From the NCBI GenBank assembly GCA_949752795.1, contig OX457059.1, positions 176,092,242-176,156,241 of the forward strand: a stretch of DNA of 64,000 nucleotides, in the 5' to 3' direction. Position numbers and translations under genes: made by a program. Of the stretch, positions 1 through 47,700 are shown piece after piece. The first letter of the stretch is position 1, and every line of letters starts with the position of its first letter. Below the pieces are notes generated by a model that was not told the DNA's origin, did no database searches, and saw nothing but the letters and a program-made list of their open reading frames with translations. The DNA comes from Hyperoodon ampullatus (taxonomy: Eukaryota; Chordata; Mammalia; Artiodactyla; Ziphiidae).

Positions 1-200
1 TTCCCTGGTGGCGCAGTGGTTGGGAGTCCGCCTGCCGATGCAGGGGACGCGGGTTCGTGCCCTGGTCCGGGAAGATCCCACATGCCGCGGAGCGGCTGGG
101 CCTGTGAGCCATGGCCGCTGGGCCTGTGCGTCCGGAGCCTGTGCTCCGCAACTGGAGAGGCCACAGCAGTGAGAGGCCCGGGTACCGCAAAAAAAAAAAA
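1..200 (+). repeat. CHR-type tRNA-derived SINE, left end cut by window
   Basis: The copy has the tRNA-like head with A-box and B-box, the body seen in the other copies here, and a 3' A-run ending near 200. The first bases lie outside the window, so its target-site duplication cannot be checked. It lies downstream of the PDCD6 3' end. Confidence 0.9.
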
Positions 201-740
201 GGAACCCACAGCCCCGAGGCTCCATCCCCAACCAGCACAGGTCCCCCAAAACAGACCCCACGGATACCCAATTTCTGATGCCCCAGACCTATTTATAGAT
301 CACTGACACCCACCCAGAATCCCAACATCCTCAAAGCCCCCACCCCAAGCCCTGGTTTGGGGAAGCACACGTAAAGGGTGAGGGGACAGAAAGAGCCTAA
401 AGCAATGCCGTGTGGCAGGCACAGGGCCACCCTGGGACTGGCTGTGCGGGCACCACGTGGGGGGCTGACTGCATCCCTCCTTCCGCTTTCATGTGTGAAA
501 AACCGTAATTAACAGTCGATCAGAGGGCACAGAGGTGCATCATCAGTAAGTGAAAGAAAACCCATTCCCTTCTGAATCAAATTTGGGTTTGTATTTCCAA
601 AGAAGTTTCACGAAATGCAAACCACCTCCTGTCATAGAGGATGGATGAATCTCGGGATTTCCACAAGCAGAGCCAGCGTGCACCCCAGAAGGTGCCGGAC
701 CCCTTGGAGCTCCAGGTGAGCAGAGCTGAGACTGATGGGG
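201..740. other. Intergenic sequence downstream of PDCD6
   Basis: I see no recognisable gene or repeat here. The stretch lies between the edge SINE and the PDCD6 poly(A) signal. In human the next gene on this side is AHRR; none of its exons is recognisable here. Confidence 0.5.
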
Positions 741-756
741 ACAAGGGCACATGTGC

Positions 757-762
757 TTTATT
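757..762 (-). terminator. PDCD6: PDCD6 candidate poly(A) signal
   Basis: AATAAA read on the minus strand, about 450 bases after the PDCD6 stop codon. That gives a 3' UTR of about the length usual for this gene. It was chosen by position and motif only; no cDNA supports it. Confidence 0.5.
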
Positions 763-1210
763 GTTTATGCTGCATATTCAAATGAATACAATAAACCCCT
801 TTAAAAAGTAAGGCACGTGAGCAGCCTTCTGTGCAAGTTCCGTATTATTTAAAATTCCTATTGGCTAATAAAGTATTTCTACTCTAGAACTGGAGCTATG
901 TAGAAAAGCACATGATGAGTTTTTTGCAAGCAGAGTACCTGTAACATTATTATATCTTACGTCATGGCACAATTAAACAGCCTCAAATCAAATGTGTGTA
1001 TCTAAGTAATGATATAACTACTGTTACAATCGCAAAACATTAACCAGCTTATCCACATATGTACAGTTGGGTCCCCAAGTAGTAATCATACAAAATCTAA
1101 AGGAAGAACAGTATCTAACTCATCTGTGTACCATTTCGTTACAGGTAAGAGATTTGGCGTTTTCAGTCTTTTTTTCCGTAAGTCCCGCTGGTATCTGCAG
1201 GAGACCAGTG
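763..1210 (-). other. PDCD6: PDCD6 3' untranslated region (inferred)
   Basis: Sequence between the PDCD6 stop codon and the candidate poly(A) signal. It is AT-rich and contains no other gene signal. The extent is inferred from the signal at 757-762. Confidence 0.5.
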
Positions 1211-17300
<16,090 letters not shown>

Positions 17301-18459
17301 TGGACATGAAGGGCGGAGGCGGTTCCCTCGAGCATGATCCATTCTTGCACCAAGAAGGTCATGGAAGGACTGTGATGGAGGGGAAGAACGCGCCCGACAT
17401 TCTTGTTTTTCTGGACTTATCGCCCGCCCCCGCTCGCGCATCTCAGCATCCCTGCGCCCCGCTTCCCAGGAGCACACGAAGCCCCCGCTCCGCCACCTGA
17501 CAGCGCCCGCCGCTTCCCGGCTCGGCCTACAGGTGCGTGGCCAAGCCCAAATGGCTCTTGCTCTCCATGGTGGGCGGCTAGCGTGTCCCTCTCGGCCAGT
17601 TGACGCCACCGCTTCCGTCTGGACACCGACTGAGCCGCAGCGCACCCCGCGCAGGGAAGCCCAGCTTTATTCAGGGCGCTCCCGCCGCCTTCCAGCCTCT
17701 CAGGATTTTGAGCTCCTGATCCAATCACGCTGACTCGTTTCATCCTCCTCCCCTACTTGGTTTGTGGAAGGGCCGGGCACCAAGGAAGCGCCTGACACTT
17801 CCTTCCTTGGACACGAATCCATTATTCAGCGCTTTGGCTCTGTATCTGACCCGCTGTTATTCTCCAGCTGTATTGTCCTCAGTCCCTTTTCTCTTCTAAC
17901 CACCAGAGCATATGCTGGAGAGTTCTTTAAACTCTTCAAAGAGATTAAGATACTCTGACTTGACACACACACAGATTCTTCTTCTACAAACCTCAACAAT
18001 GTGGCTTTTTTCATGACTTCATGAATTGAAGTGTTTTCTAGTTTTTTCCTCATGAAGCATTCACATCACTCGTTGACTAATCCTTTCTACAATTTTCCAC
18101 AGCTTTTTGATCTCTAGTTTCTGAAACCCATTTTTTTCTATCTCCCATCTCTGCCTCTTTTTTTGTTCTCTAGAAAGCTACAAAATTAGTAACTATAATT
18201 TTGCAACCCAATTTATAAGTTTTCCAGTACAGAGTGTACAGGGAAACTTCAGCAAGAAACTTCACAGCGACTCCAGCTGGCCTCGGCTTCCCTCTCCTGA
18301 CAGTGTCATGGGTTCCACCAACCCTTGATGGAGTCCAGCCTCGATTGCCACAGCCAACACCATCTGTGGGGCCCAGAAGTGCTCCGTTCTGCTTTCTGTT
18401 TAGTTCCAGGGGTAGGAAATGATTCATTCAAGGGAAGAAGCATTTACTGAATCTACCCT

Positions 18460-18620
18460 AGTGTTTAAATATTACTATGTGTAATCCTCACACCAGCACC
18501 TCGTGGCAAGGTATCAAGGTCCACATTTTATTAATGAGAAAACTATGCTGGTCTAAGGTCAAAGAGGCGAGAAGAGATTGTAGCCCAGGTCTGTCTGTAC
18601 TTTTCCTGCATCATCTCAGC
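18460..18620 (-). repeat. MIR element (ancient tRNA-SINE)
   Basis: Resembles reversed MIR: an ATTTTATTAATGAGAAAACT block, then a CTAAGGTCAAAGAGG block, then CCCAGGTCTGTCTG. It is diverged, so the ends are approximate. Confidence 0.6.
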
Positions 18621-20075
18621 GGTGGCAAGGCTGACTCTTAAAAGGGAGATTAATTTAGGAAACGAAGATTGAAACAAAAAAATCATCCCCCCTAATGTAT
18701 ACCCCTATATATGTACAAATGAGTCTAGGATTCATCAGAGACTGGCCTGGTGCTTTTGCAACTAGGCAGCCTCAGTCACCTCAGCCCTGACGGCTAAGAA
18801 ACTGAGACTCTGAGAGGCTAGTGGGAGTGCACACATGGGCCATGGCACCTGTGCTGTGCTCTAGGGCAGGGCTTATTTAGCCTGCAGTCCTGGCCACAGA
18901 CAGTTGCCATCTATTTTGGGGTGGGGGTGTTACCTGGAGTCCTGACACCACCTTACAAAGGCGTACAGCAACACTGGCGACCACCTTCTGACAAGAGAAA
19001 AAGGCAGATTGTTTCCTGCCCCTGGTACTGCTGACCCAGTCATTTAAAGTATTGATGTGCATGCCACTATCTCCTCGCCTATCTTGGGATTCAGTTCCCT
19101 CCTAACCAGGTCTGTTCTAAGCTTTCCATTTATATAGTGCTTCTGGGTGGAGGAGAGGAGAAATGAACTGAAAGACAACACTTCCCTAATATTGGGCCAG
19201 CCTTTCCTTTGGTCTAATTTCTCTAATTGGAAAATGCCTCTTATTATCCTTAGAATTTTTCTAAACGTTGGCTCTAAACATAGGGTGCTAGCACTCCTAA
19301 TACTTTTCAGTCCACCCTCTTGTTCATCTGTCTTTGGCACATAGTAGGCCCTCAATAAACATGTTAAATGAATGGATGACCCAGTAGGTTATGTGCCCTT
19401 GTTCTGTCCTTTGTACACTTGTGCGCATGTGCACACAATCTTGTGTTATCTACCGTACCAGCTTCCCCTCGGAAGACACTTTGGCTCGTAAAGTGTGTTT
19501 CTTTTCTTATCAGGACCACTCCGGGATTTGTACTGGAGACTTTTCCTTTTTCAGTCACTTTCCCCCTGACAGCCTGGCGTGGAATTCCAGGCACAGGCTG
19601 ACGGAGCCCTGCTCTCCCCTTCCTTTCCAACCAATACTCTTGCCAGAATTCAGATGAAAGCGAATGACCTTCCAGTTTTGTTTTTCACTCTGGCTTCTTA
19701 CTGAGTAGCTGTCAATTTCCTGAACATAGGATGTTTAGTATAATAAACTACCAAACATCTACACTAGCGTTGGTCCATAGAACTTCCAATGAAGGAATTG
19801 TTCTTTATCAGCCAACCAAATGTGGCTACTAAGCACCTGAAATGGATCAAGGGGACTGGGGAACGGAATTTTAAATTTTAAGTAATTTTAATGAACTTAA
19901 ATGTAAACAGCCATGCTGCTATGGCTGTTGCTATGGACAGTGCAGGTCTCAATATTTTACTGTATATCTTACCTTTCTGCTTCTTTTGATACATATTAGA
20001 AATTACCTATATCTCTCTGGGCAGTATTCTATTTTATTTATTTATTTTTTTTTTAAGATTTTTTTTTTTTTAAGA

Positions 20076-20255
20076 TTTTTTGATGTGGACCATTTTTAAA
20101 GTCTTTATTGAATTTGTTACAATGTTGCTTCTGTTTTATGTTTTGGTTTTTTGGCTGCGGGCCACGTGGGATCCTAGCTCCCTGACCAGGGATCGAACCC
20201 ACAACCCCTGCAATGGAAGGCGAAGTTTTAACCACTGGACCGCCAGGGAAGTCCC
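20076..20255 (-). repeat. Cetartiodactyl tRNA-derived SINE, minus orientation
   Basis: The right end carries the reversed tRNA head (ACCACTGGACCGCCAGGGAA). The body includes the GGGATCGAACCC B-box region, and the left part is an AT-rich tail region. It differs from the common CHR copies in the body, so it is probably another tRNA-SINE subfamily. Confidence 0.75.
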
Positions 20256-20823
20256 TCTGTTTTCTTTTAATCTTGACTCACATTTTTTTTTACTTCTCTG
20301 GTTCGTCAATTCCCCTAACACACGTGGGTTCATTGAGAAACCCTGAACACATATTTTATAAAACATTTCCAGTATGAAATATTCTGCCCGGTGGTTCCAT
20401 ACCTAGCGGAATTCCACAGGAACTTACATTTCCAGACTACCCACTCCCCAGTGGTTTTCTTAGTCTCAGAATGTTCATGAAAATAGTTTGAAGGTTTGTT
20501 TTTGGCTCAGAAGTCGCAGACAGACATAAGGAAACCACCCCCATCCATTATTCCTTTGCAACGATCAGCCCTCCTGTTACCCTCCCTTGCTTCAGGGGTA
20601 CCTGTGCTAGCTCTGAATTCCCTGTCCTAACACTTCAATGCTGCTCAAATGCCCAGGTTAACACTCCCACCTAGTTTACTAAATGCCCTGGTGTCTACTT
20701 CCTCATTATACCCACTGGCTGGGATGAAGCGGTCTGAAGCTGTCAGCAGTCTTTCCGCCAGTTATTTGCTCCTGAAAACTACCTCCTTCATATTTGTTAG
20801 ACCACATGATTCCATGCAGGTCG

Positions 20824-20966
20824 TTTTCAACGTGTGGTCCCTGGACATGTTAGGAATGCAAATTCTCAGGCCCAATCCCAGAACCTACTGAGTCACAAGT
20901 TCTGGGGCAGGGTCGGGAATTCTTTAACGAGGTGATGTTGATGCACTGAAGTCTGAGAACCACTAC
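20824..20966 (-). repeat. MER5A-type hAT DNA transposon fossil
   Basis: Reads on the minus strand as GTAGTGGTTCTCAGACTTC, then CATCAACATCACC, then GGCCTGAGAATTTGCATTC, and ends with TGGTCC. These match the MER5A consensus order. Terminal GGTTCTCA-like inverted repeats are visible. Confidence 0.8.
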
Positions 20967-21299
20967 ATTAGGATTGCAAAATGGTGATCTTGAAATTCTA
21001 TCATTCCTTATTCATCTGCGGAATTCCTCTGTAAAGTTCCCTGATCAACTAGGTTATCGTGAATTGCAATTTGTAGAAAAAAGGCAGGATAATCATTTCA
21101 TCATTTTCCTGTAATTGTCCATTTTCAGTGTCAGGGTTAGTGCCCTAGTTACTTTCAAGAGTGACCAATTGTATTTCTTGTTCGGTTATTTTGGCTTTCT
21201 AAAACTATCATTATGAATTCAGTTTTTAATATATTCCATCTGTTTCAATCAGATATGGCCATTGTTGTTTGGATTGGTAAACATCCAAAAGCTTACCAT

Positions 21300-21830
21300 C
21301 ATACTTTCTCTGCAAAGCTGTGGGAAACAGGGACTGAGACACTGTGGTGGGAATGCAGAATGTCACAGCCCTTTTGAAGAGAACTTACCAGCATCTAACA
21401 AAACGACAAGTGCATTTGCCCTCTGACCCAGCAACCCTATTTCTAGAAATCCACTTCTAAGAAACTGGCTAAGAAAATGACTTCACAGTTACTCACTGTG
21501 GCATCAACACAACTGTCCTGCCAGGGGACAAGGTACGCTCATGCAGTGGAGGAGGACTCGGCCGTAGGACGAGTGATTAGGAAGGACCTCCAGGATATGC
21601 AGGCAAGGGGCAGGGCCGTCTGTCTAACACAACAGAAATACATACTTGCTTTGTTTTCTTAGGACACCGACTAGAAAGAAAAACAACAGTGGGTCCTGCG
21701 GAGGAGAGAGAGGGGAGCATGAGGGATAGTTACGGAGCTGAGCTCTGAACACAACAGGCTGTGAAATCATGTCAATGCTTTACATAGTTACAAACTTTAA
21801 ATTTTTAAAGGCAATCCCTAAACTAGAAAA
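21300..21830 (+). repeat. Old L1 (L1M-like) 3' ORF2 fragment
   Basis: Contains the diverged L1 text CTCTGACCCAGCAACCCTAT, TTCTAGAAATCCACTTCTAA and downstream blocks typical of the ORF2 end. Frames are broken and the ends are approximate. Confidence 0.55.
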
Positions 21831-22275
21831 ACAGAATCTGAAATGAATGAACTCAATTGCTTCGGACTGGATTCTACAGAAGCCGACCCTGAGACAAGAA
21901 CTTGGAAGGTGGCCCCAAGCAGCATCTGCATGGAGGTGGAAAAGGAAGAAACCCATCTGCACCCACATCAGTTTCATTTAGTATTCGGTCGTTTAAATAC
22001 TTCAGGACACACGTTCACATATTAAACCATTTGCTTCCTAAGAACTAGGAGGAAACGTTTGTTTTCTTCATTTGCTGTCAGGCACCAAAATGCATTTTCA
22101 CTTAAACATACATTGCAGCAAAATTTCTGCATTTTGATGCAACAGAATAAAAAGATAGTCACGTTTTATATTTCAGGTCAACAAATATGCCTCAGGTCAA
22201 ACAGTATGATTTTAAAGGAACTTGGAAATAAACGCAAGTTTATAACTTATGTTTCATCTAAGAATTGCACCCAGT

Positions 22276-22281
22276 TTTATT
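22276..22281 (-). terminator. SDHA: SDHA candidate poly(A) signal
   Basis: AATAAA on the minus strand about 200 bases after the SDHA stop. It is the first canonical hexamer downstream. The choice is positional and not confirmed by transcript data. Confidence 0.45.
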
Positions 22282-22481
22282 ATTTCTCAAGAATGAAGCA
22301 GGGACAAAGGCAAGCTGAACACTTCCTGGCTGTTGATTACTGGCAAGCTGCTGGCCTCTGGTAGGAATCTCTGTCAAGTGGCATCCTCAGTCACTCGAGA
22401 CAGTTTAAGAAGGCAGTTACAATATGAACACGTGCATGAGCTACTGTACATAATTACAAGAGCTGGTAAACTCCGGTCTCC

Positions 22482-43301
<20,820 letters not shown>

Positions 43302-43506
43302 GTCTGCCCTCCGCCACCGTCCCGCCAGTCCCTCGCGCAGACTGCGCCTGCGCACGTCGCCGCGCCCGGGGCCGACGGTGGTGGGGCGGAACGCCGCGCC
43401 TGCGCACATCGCAGCGCCGGGGTCGACGGCGCAACGCGGCGCCTGCGCAGAGGGACGAGCGGACGGCGGTGCTCAGAGCACAGGGGCCGTGACCTCCCGG
43501 CCGGAG
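43302..43506. promoter_or_regulatory. Head-to-head SDHA / CCDC127 CpG promoter with three NRF-1-like sites
   Basis: About 200 bases separate the SDHA ATG from the end of the CCDC127 leader exon. It is very CpG-rich with no TATA box. Three copies of an NRF-1-like core (consensus YGCGCAYGCGCR) read TGCGCCTGCGCA (43343-43354), CGCGCCTGCGCA (43395-43406) and GGCGCCTGCGCA (43438-43449). All share the GCGCCTGCGCA core. NRF-1 is a known activator of respiratory-chain genes. Leftward transcription gives SDHA and rightward gives CCDC127; the exact start sites are inferred. The human pair has the same head-to-head arrangement. Confidence 0.8.
43420..43506 (+). other. CCDC127: CCDC127 non-coding first exon (approximate 5' end)
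   Basis: A good donor, GGAG/GTAGGT, at 43506/43507 ends a CpG-rich leader. The next coding exon begins after the acceptor at 44659. The 5' end is a guess within the shared promoter. Confidence 0.5.
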
Positions 43507-43745
43507 GTAGGTTGGGGTCTGGGGTCGGGGGTCTTCACGGGCTCGCCTGATTTCTCCTCCCGTCCAGACGGTGTTCTCTTTTTCTCGAGTTTACGGCAGT
43601 TTTGTGAGATGAACCGGTGCTCGCAGGTAACGTGGTGTTCGCCTCGCTTTCTCTCCGGGACACAGAGGGAGTTCCCGACGTTTAGGGGTCCCGCGGGTCC
43701 GTTCCGGGTTCCGCTGCTTTATTAGGACTGCGCGTTCCGGGAGGC

Positions 43746-43929
43746 GGACCCTGTAGGTTACCGGGGGGTGGGGGCGTGGACCCTCCAGTTCATGAGGTCT
43801 TGGGGGCGCGAACTCCGTAATATAGTTTACGGTGTCGGGGTGGGGGGCGCAGACCTTGTAATTTATGGGACCGGGAGGGCACGAACCCTGTGGGGTGGGG
43901 CTGGGGGCGATGGACCCTGTCGTTTACGG
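43746..43929 (+). repeat. Degenerate G-rich tandem array (about 30-40 bp units)
   Basis: Five to six imperfect units share the pattern GGACCCTGTAG(T)TTACGG followed by a G-run ending in GGGGGCGC. Examples begin near 43746, 43778, 43810, 43850 and 43880. It sits in CCDC127 intron 1, immediately after the promoter, and is rich in potential G-quadruplexes. Confidence 0.7.
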
Positions 43930-44162
43930 CAGCGGTCCCCAGCCTTTTTGGCACCAGGGACCGGTTTCGTGGAAGATTATTTTTCCACGGGGTGGGGGGA
44001 GGGGATGGTTCAGGCAGTAATGCGAGCGATGGGGTGGGGGGGATGAGAAGCGGCAGGTGAAGCTTCGTTCACTCTCCCGCCGCTCACCTCCTCCTGTGCG
44101 GCCCGGTTCCTAACAAGCCGCGGACCAGTATCGGTCCACGGCCCGGGGATTGGTGCTCCCTG
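43930..44162. mobile_element. Non-autonomous DNA transposon with inverted ends (hAT-like)
   Basis: 233-bp element. Ends CAGCGGTCCCCAGCC and (reverse) CAGGGAGCACCAATCC are imperfect terminal inverted repeats. Next to the ends are sub-terminal GGGACCGGTTTCGTGG and CCAGTATCGGTCCACGG blocks, found in a common mammalian interspersed repeat. Flanking octamers GTTTACGG (43922-43929) and CTTTACCG (44163-44170) match at 6 of 8 positions, as expected for an old 8-bp hAT duplication. The family name was not assigned. Confidence 0.6.
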
Positions 44163-44170
44163 CTTTACCG

Positions 44171-44659
44171 GGTTGGGGGGAAGGGAATGCTGCTCCCAGA
44201 CCTCCCCTATGAGGGTTACGAGCTTCACGACTTCAGATCTCTTTTTATTCTGTACTCGCCACAAGCTCCTTAAGTACTGAGGCTTTTTGTGTGTATGTCA
44301 TTGCTTTGTTGCCAGTTAGAATTTTATATCTTTAGGTGTTGAACAAGTATTTATTGAAAAGCCTGTTAAGAGTCTTTGAAGTTGAATTAAGTTTCTTTTG
44401 ACTATATTTGCTTCGTCCTATTTGTATTTCAGTTATTTGAGACACATCTTCTCCCCCACGACTTGTGAGTTGCTTTTGTCTGAGGTCTTGTTTTTTTCTT
44501 TTAATCCCATAAGGCTCAGTGCTGTACAGCGCATACCTAGATCTGAACAAAATTTTTTGAAGGAAAAAAAAGTCTCACATGAGCCACGTAGGTGATATAA
44601 TTGTGACCAATGTATTTTGTTCTTTTTGCGTGGTTAATGGTTTTATTATTTACTTCAAG
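44171..44659 (+). other. CCDC127: CCDC127 intron 1, distal part
   Basis: 0.5 kb of AT-rich sequence ending in a T-rich tract and the acceptor CAAG before the first coding exon. No exon or clear repeat seen. Confidence 0.7.
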
Positions 44660-44669
44660 GTGTATCTCC

Positions 44670-44790
44670 ATGAATAACTTAAATGACCCCCCAGATTGGA
44701 ATATCCGGCCCAGTTCCAGGGCTGATGGGGGTGATGGAAGCAGATGGAATTATGCCCTGTTGGTTCCAATGCTGGGATTGGCTGCTTTTC
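44670..44790 (+). CDS. CCDC127: CCDC127 first coding exon
   Basis: Encodes residues 1-40 plus one base of Arg41. The acceptor CAAG ends at 44659 and the exon begins GTGTATCTCC. Donor GTAAGT at 44791. An upstream in-frame ATG at 44610 lies in the intron and is not used if this acceptor is correct. Confidence 0.95.
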
Positions 44791-47700
44791 GTAAGTCATG
44801 GTTTTCCTAATGTGTGTTTTCTGGGCTGAAAGTGTGGTGCTCTAAGATCTTGGGCTTTTGAAACTGACAGATGTTGACTGTAAAAAAAATGTACAATGTG
44901 AGAGCTATGAAGACTTTAGCCCAGGATACAGTCTCTCCGATAGCTGTTAGGAACCACTCTGAAGAGGCAGGGGAGGCGCCAGGAAATACATGTGGTCCAG
45001 CATACGTCTTGGTAAAAGATGAATACTTGTCACAGAAACCCAGGTGTGTCAAGTTAGTGACTTTAGTGCTTACCTACGTATGGGAAGATGCAGGAATTTG
45101 GGGTCACTGAAATTCTTTCTTAGTCATGTATCTTAACGCTGTAGGGTCCCATGTATCCAAAACACAGAGTGCATTCACCCTGAATCCCTTTCCGGGTGAA
45201 CTTGTAGGTCAGTGACTGTGGCTAATGACTTAATCATAAATGGCTGGCAGCAGTCTTTGTTTACAGAGATGCATGTGTACACCCTAGATTTTTTGCATAT
45301 GGTACATTTTGCGCAGATTATTCACCCTCTGAGCCTCATTTTCTCTGACCATCATAACTGCCTTAATGCAAGTGAGGGTTAAATAAGGCAAGATATTTAG
45401 AGGCATTTTGTCTGGAGTGAGTTAGTAACTGTTAGCTCCCTTCAGGGCTGTACTGCTCTGAGGGGGGCTCCCTTGCTTCAGTTGCCCTCATAAGCACTGA
45501 TGAGGAAGAATAAAACAGGCATAAAAGAAAACTGGTTTTGTATGTCTGTGTAATGTTTAGGAAATCAGTCTTTGGGAGACTTCATCCATGAAACCTCTGC
45601 TCATGCTGGCCAGAAATTCTCTACTTTGAATCGACTTTGTACCACTTTGGGGAAATTACCAGTCAATTGTAATTATTCCAGCTCTTAGCTTATATCCCGA
45701 CTACATGATGAATTTCCTGATGTTTAGGGGTTGGTTTTATGTTTTGTCACTGTCACAGAGGAAGAAACTTTCCTCTACCCTTTTAAGTTCTTCTGGCTGG
45801 TCTAAGAATTACATTGATATGAGACAGGTTAACAGGAGAAAATCGAACAAAAGTTTTTAACATGTATCCATAGGAGAGACTCAGGAAAATTGAGTAACTT
45901 ACCAGAATGGCATAATCCCTCACCTTAAATACCATCCCAAGCTTAAGACAAAAGAGGATGTTGAGGTTGGGGAGAGTTAGTTACCAGAGGAGACTAGGAA
46001 AAGCGCAATAATCAAGGGTAAGGTTGTTATGCAGATTTAAGCTCTAGCCTTTTCCTATGATAAGAGTTTCCAGAAATTTGGTCAACCTCTTCCTAGTACA
46101 GCCAGGGAGACACCCTTACAAATGCAGAACTCCCTTATAAATGTAAGTTTCTTACAAAAGGATAACTCCTACTTGGTTTTCAAAGTTTCTCCCATGTCTG
46201 CTGTTCTGTAGAAAATAACCAGTTGAAAATAATCCCTATGCCAAAGAGACGTGTTATTTTTTTTTTTTTTTGATAGGTAGGAAGTGGATTTATTTAGAGA
46301 GAACCACACTCCACAGACAGATTATGGGCCATCTCAGAAGGCGAGAGGCCCCGAAATATGGGGCTGGGTAATTTCATAGGCTAATGAGGGGGAGGGTTAT
46401 TCCAATTATTTTGGGGAAGGGGTGGGGATTTCCAGGAACTGGGCCACAGCCTACTTTTTGACCTTTTATGGTTGGCCTCAACTGTCCTAGCACTGGTGAG
46501 TATGTCTGGTTCTAACCAGTTTTTGTCATGTCCTATGGCTGTGTCATTCTTTTAAAGGTTGTGCCTTGCCCCCTTCCCTCCTGTTTCATTCCCCCGTCGG
46601 AGATTTTACTCCCATATTTTTATGGGAAGCAGAGGGGCGATGGTCCGTCTTCTGAAGTTGCTTCGAGGCTGAGTAGAGGCATCGACCCCGCCTGCCAGGG
46701 AGTAAAAATCTCTAGGATGCCTGATCTAGGGGCCCCAGGATCAGGACAGCTTCTTGTTTTAAGTCGGTATGGGCTGGAATCCTTGCATAGCCATTGTCTT
46801 GATGTGGAAGTGTTGTAACTGTTTCCTTAGCCTTCCCATGAATCTTCTTGATGATGAAGCACTTTTTTGTAACAGCATCAAAGTACAAAAATAACTATCT
46901 AGGGCTTCCCTGGTGGCGCAGTGGTTGAGAGTCCGCCTGCCGATGCAGGGGACACGGGTTCGTGCCCCGGTCTGGGAAGATCCCACATGCCGCAGAGCGA
47001 CTGGGCCCGTGAGCCATGGCCGCTGAGCCTGCGTGTCCGAAGCCTGTGCTCCACAACGGGAGAGGCCACAACAGTGAGAGGCCCGCAAACCGCAAAAAAA
47101 CCCCAAAAAACAAAAAACAAAAAAACTATCTATAAATGACAAAAGACTTAAAAGGCGTGATTAACCATCTGATTACATTTAGTTTAACATACGAAATAAT
47201 CCTAGTTAAATATTTTTCTTTGAGGTACCTCAGGGACCCTCTAAAGTATCCCAAAGTTAGCTGGAAATCCAAAGAACTTTTAATTAAAATTTGATATTGG
47301 GAAGTTTGTCAAAAAGTTTTAAAAGACTTGGTCAAGTAAGATCATAGGTCACTGAGACAATACTTATTTCTTAACCAAAGTTAAAACAGATCTTGAAAGC
47401 AAATACAGATCCCTTTAAGGCGAAGTAACTCATATTATTAAAAGCAGTAATTCAAGAAAACTTCGGAGGAAGAAACCAGATCCAGTCTTGCCACAGCCCA
47501 CTCCCAACAAAATCCATTTACCCAACCAAGTTTAATCCAATCTTAGAAAATCTTGATCATGTACAACTCTTTTATTTATTATTTATTTATTTATTTATTT
47601 TGGCTGCACTGGGTCCTTGTTGTGGCACGTGGGCTCTAGAGCCTGGGCTCAGTAGTTGAGGCGTGCAGGCTTAGTTGCAGCATGTGGGCTTAGTTGCAGT

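Larger units (their letters stand above)
17301..22270. other. Intergenic region between PDCD6 and SDHA
   Basis: CpG-rich sequence continues to about 17.7 kb, then AT-richer DNA follows. It holds a MIR (18460-18620), a short MIR/L2-like tail near 19320-19378, a tRNA-SINE (20076-20255), MER5A (20824-20966) and an old L1 fragment (about 21300-21830). No exon was recognised. Confidence 0.7.

Noticed and set aside
44610..44669. Upstream in-frame ATG extending CCDC127 by 20 residues
   Set aside because: The added residues come from the polypyrimidine tract and intron before the acceptor at 44659; the conserved protein starts at MNNLNDPP.
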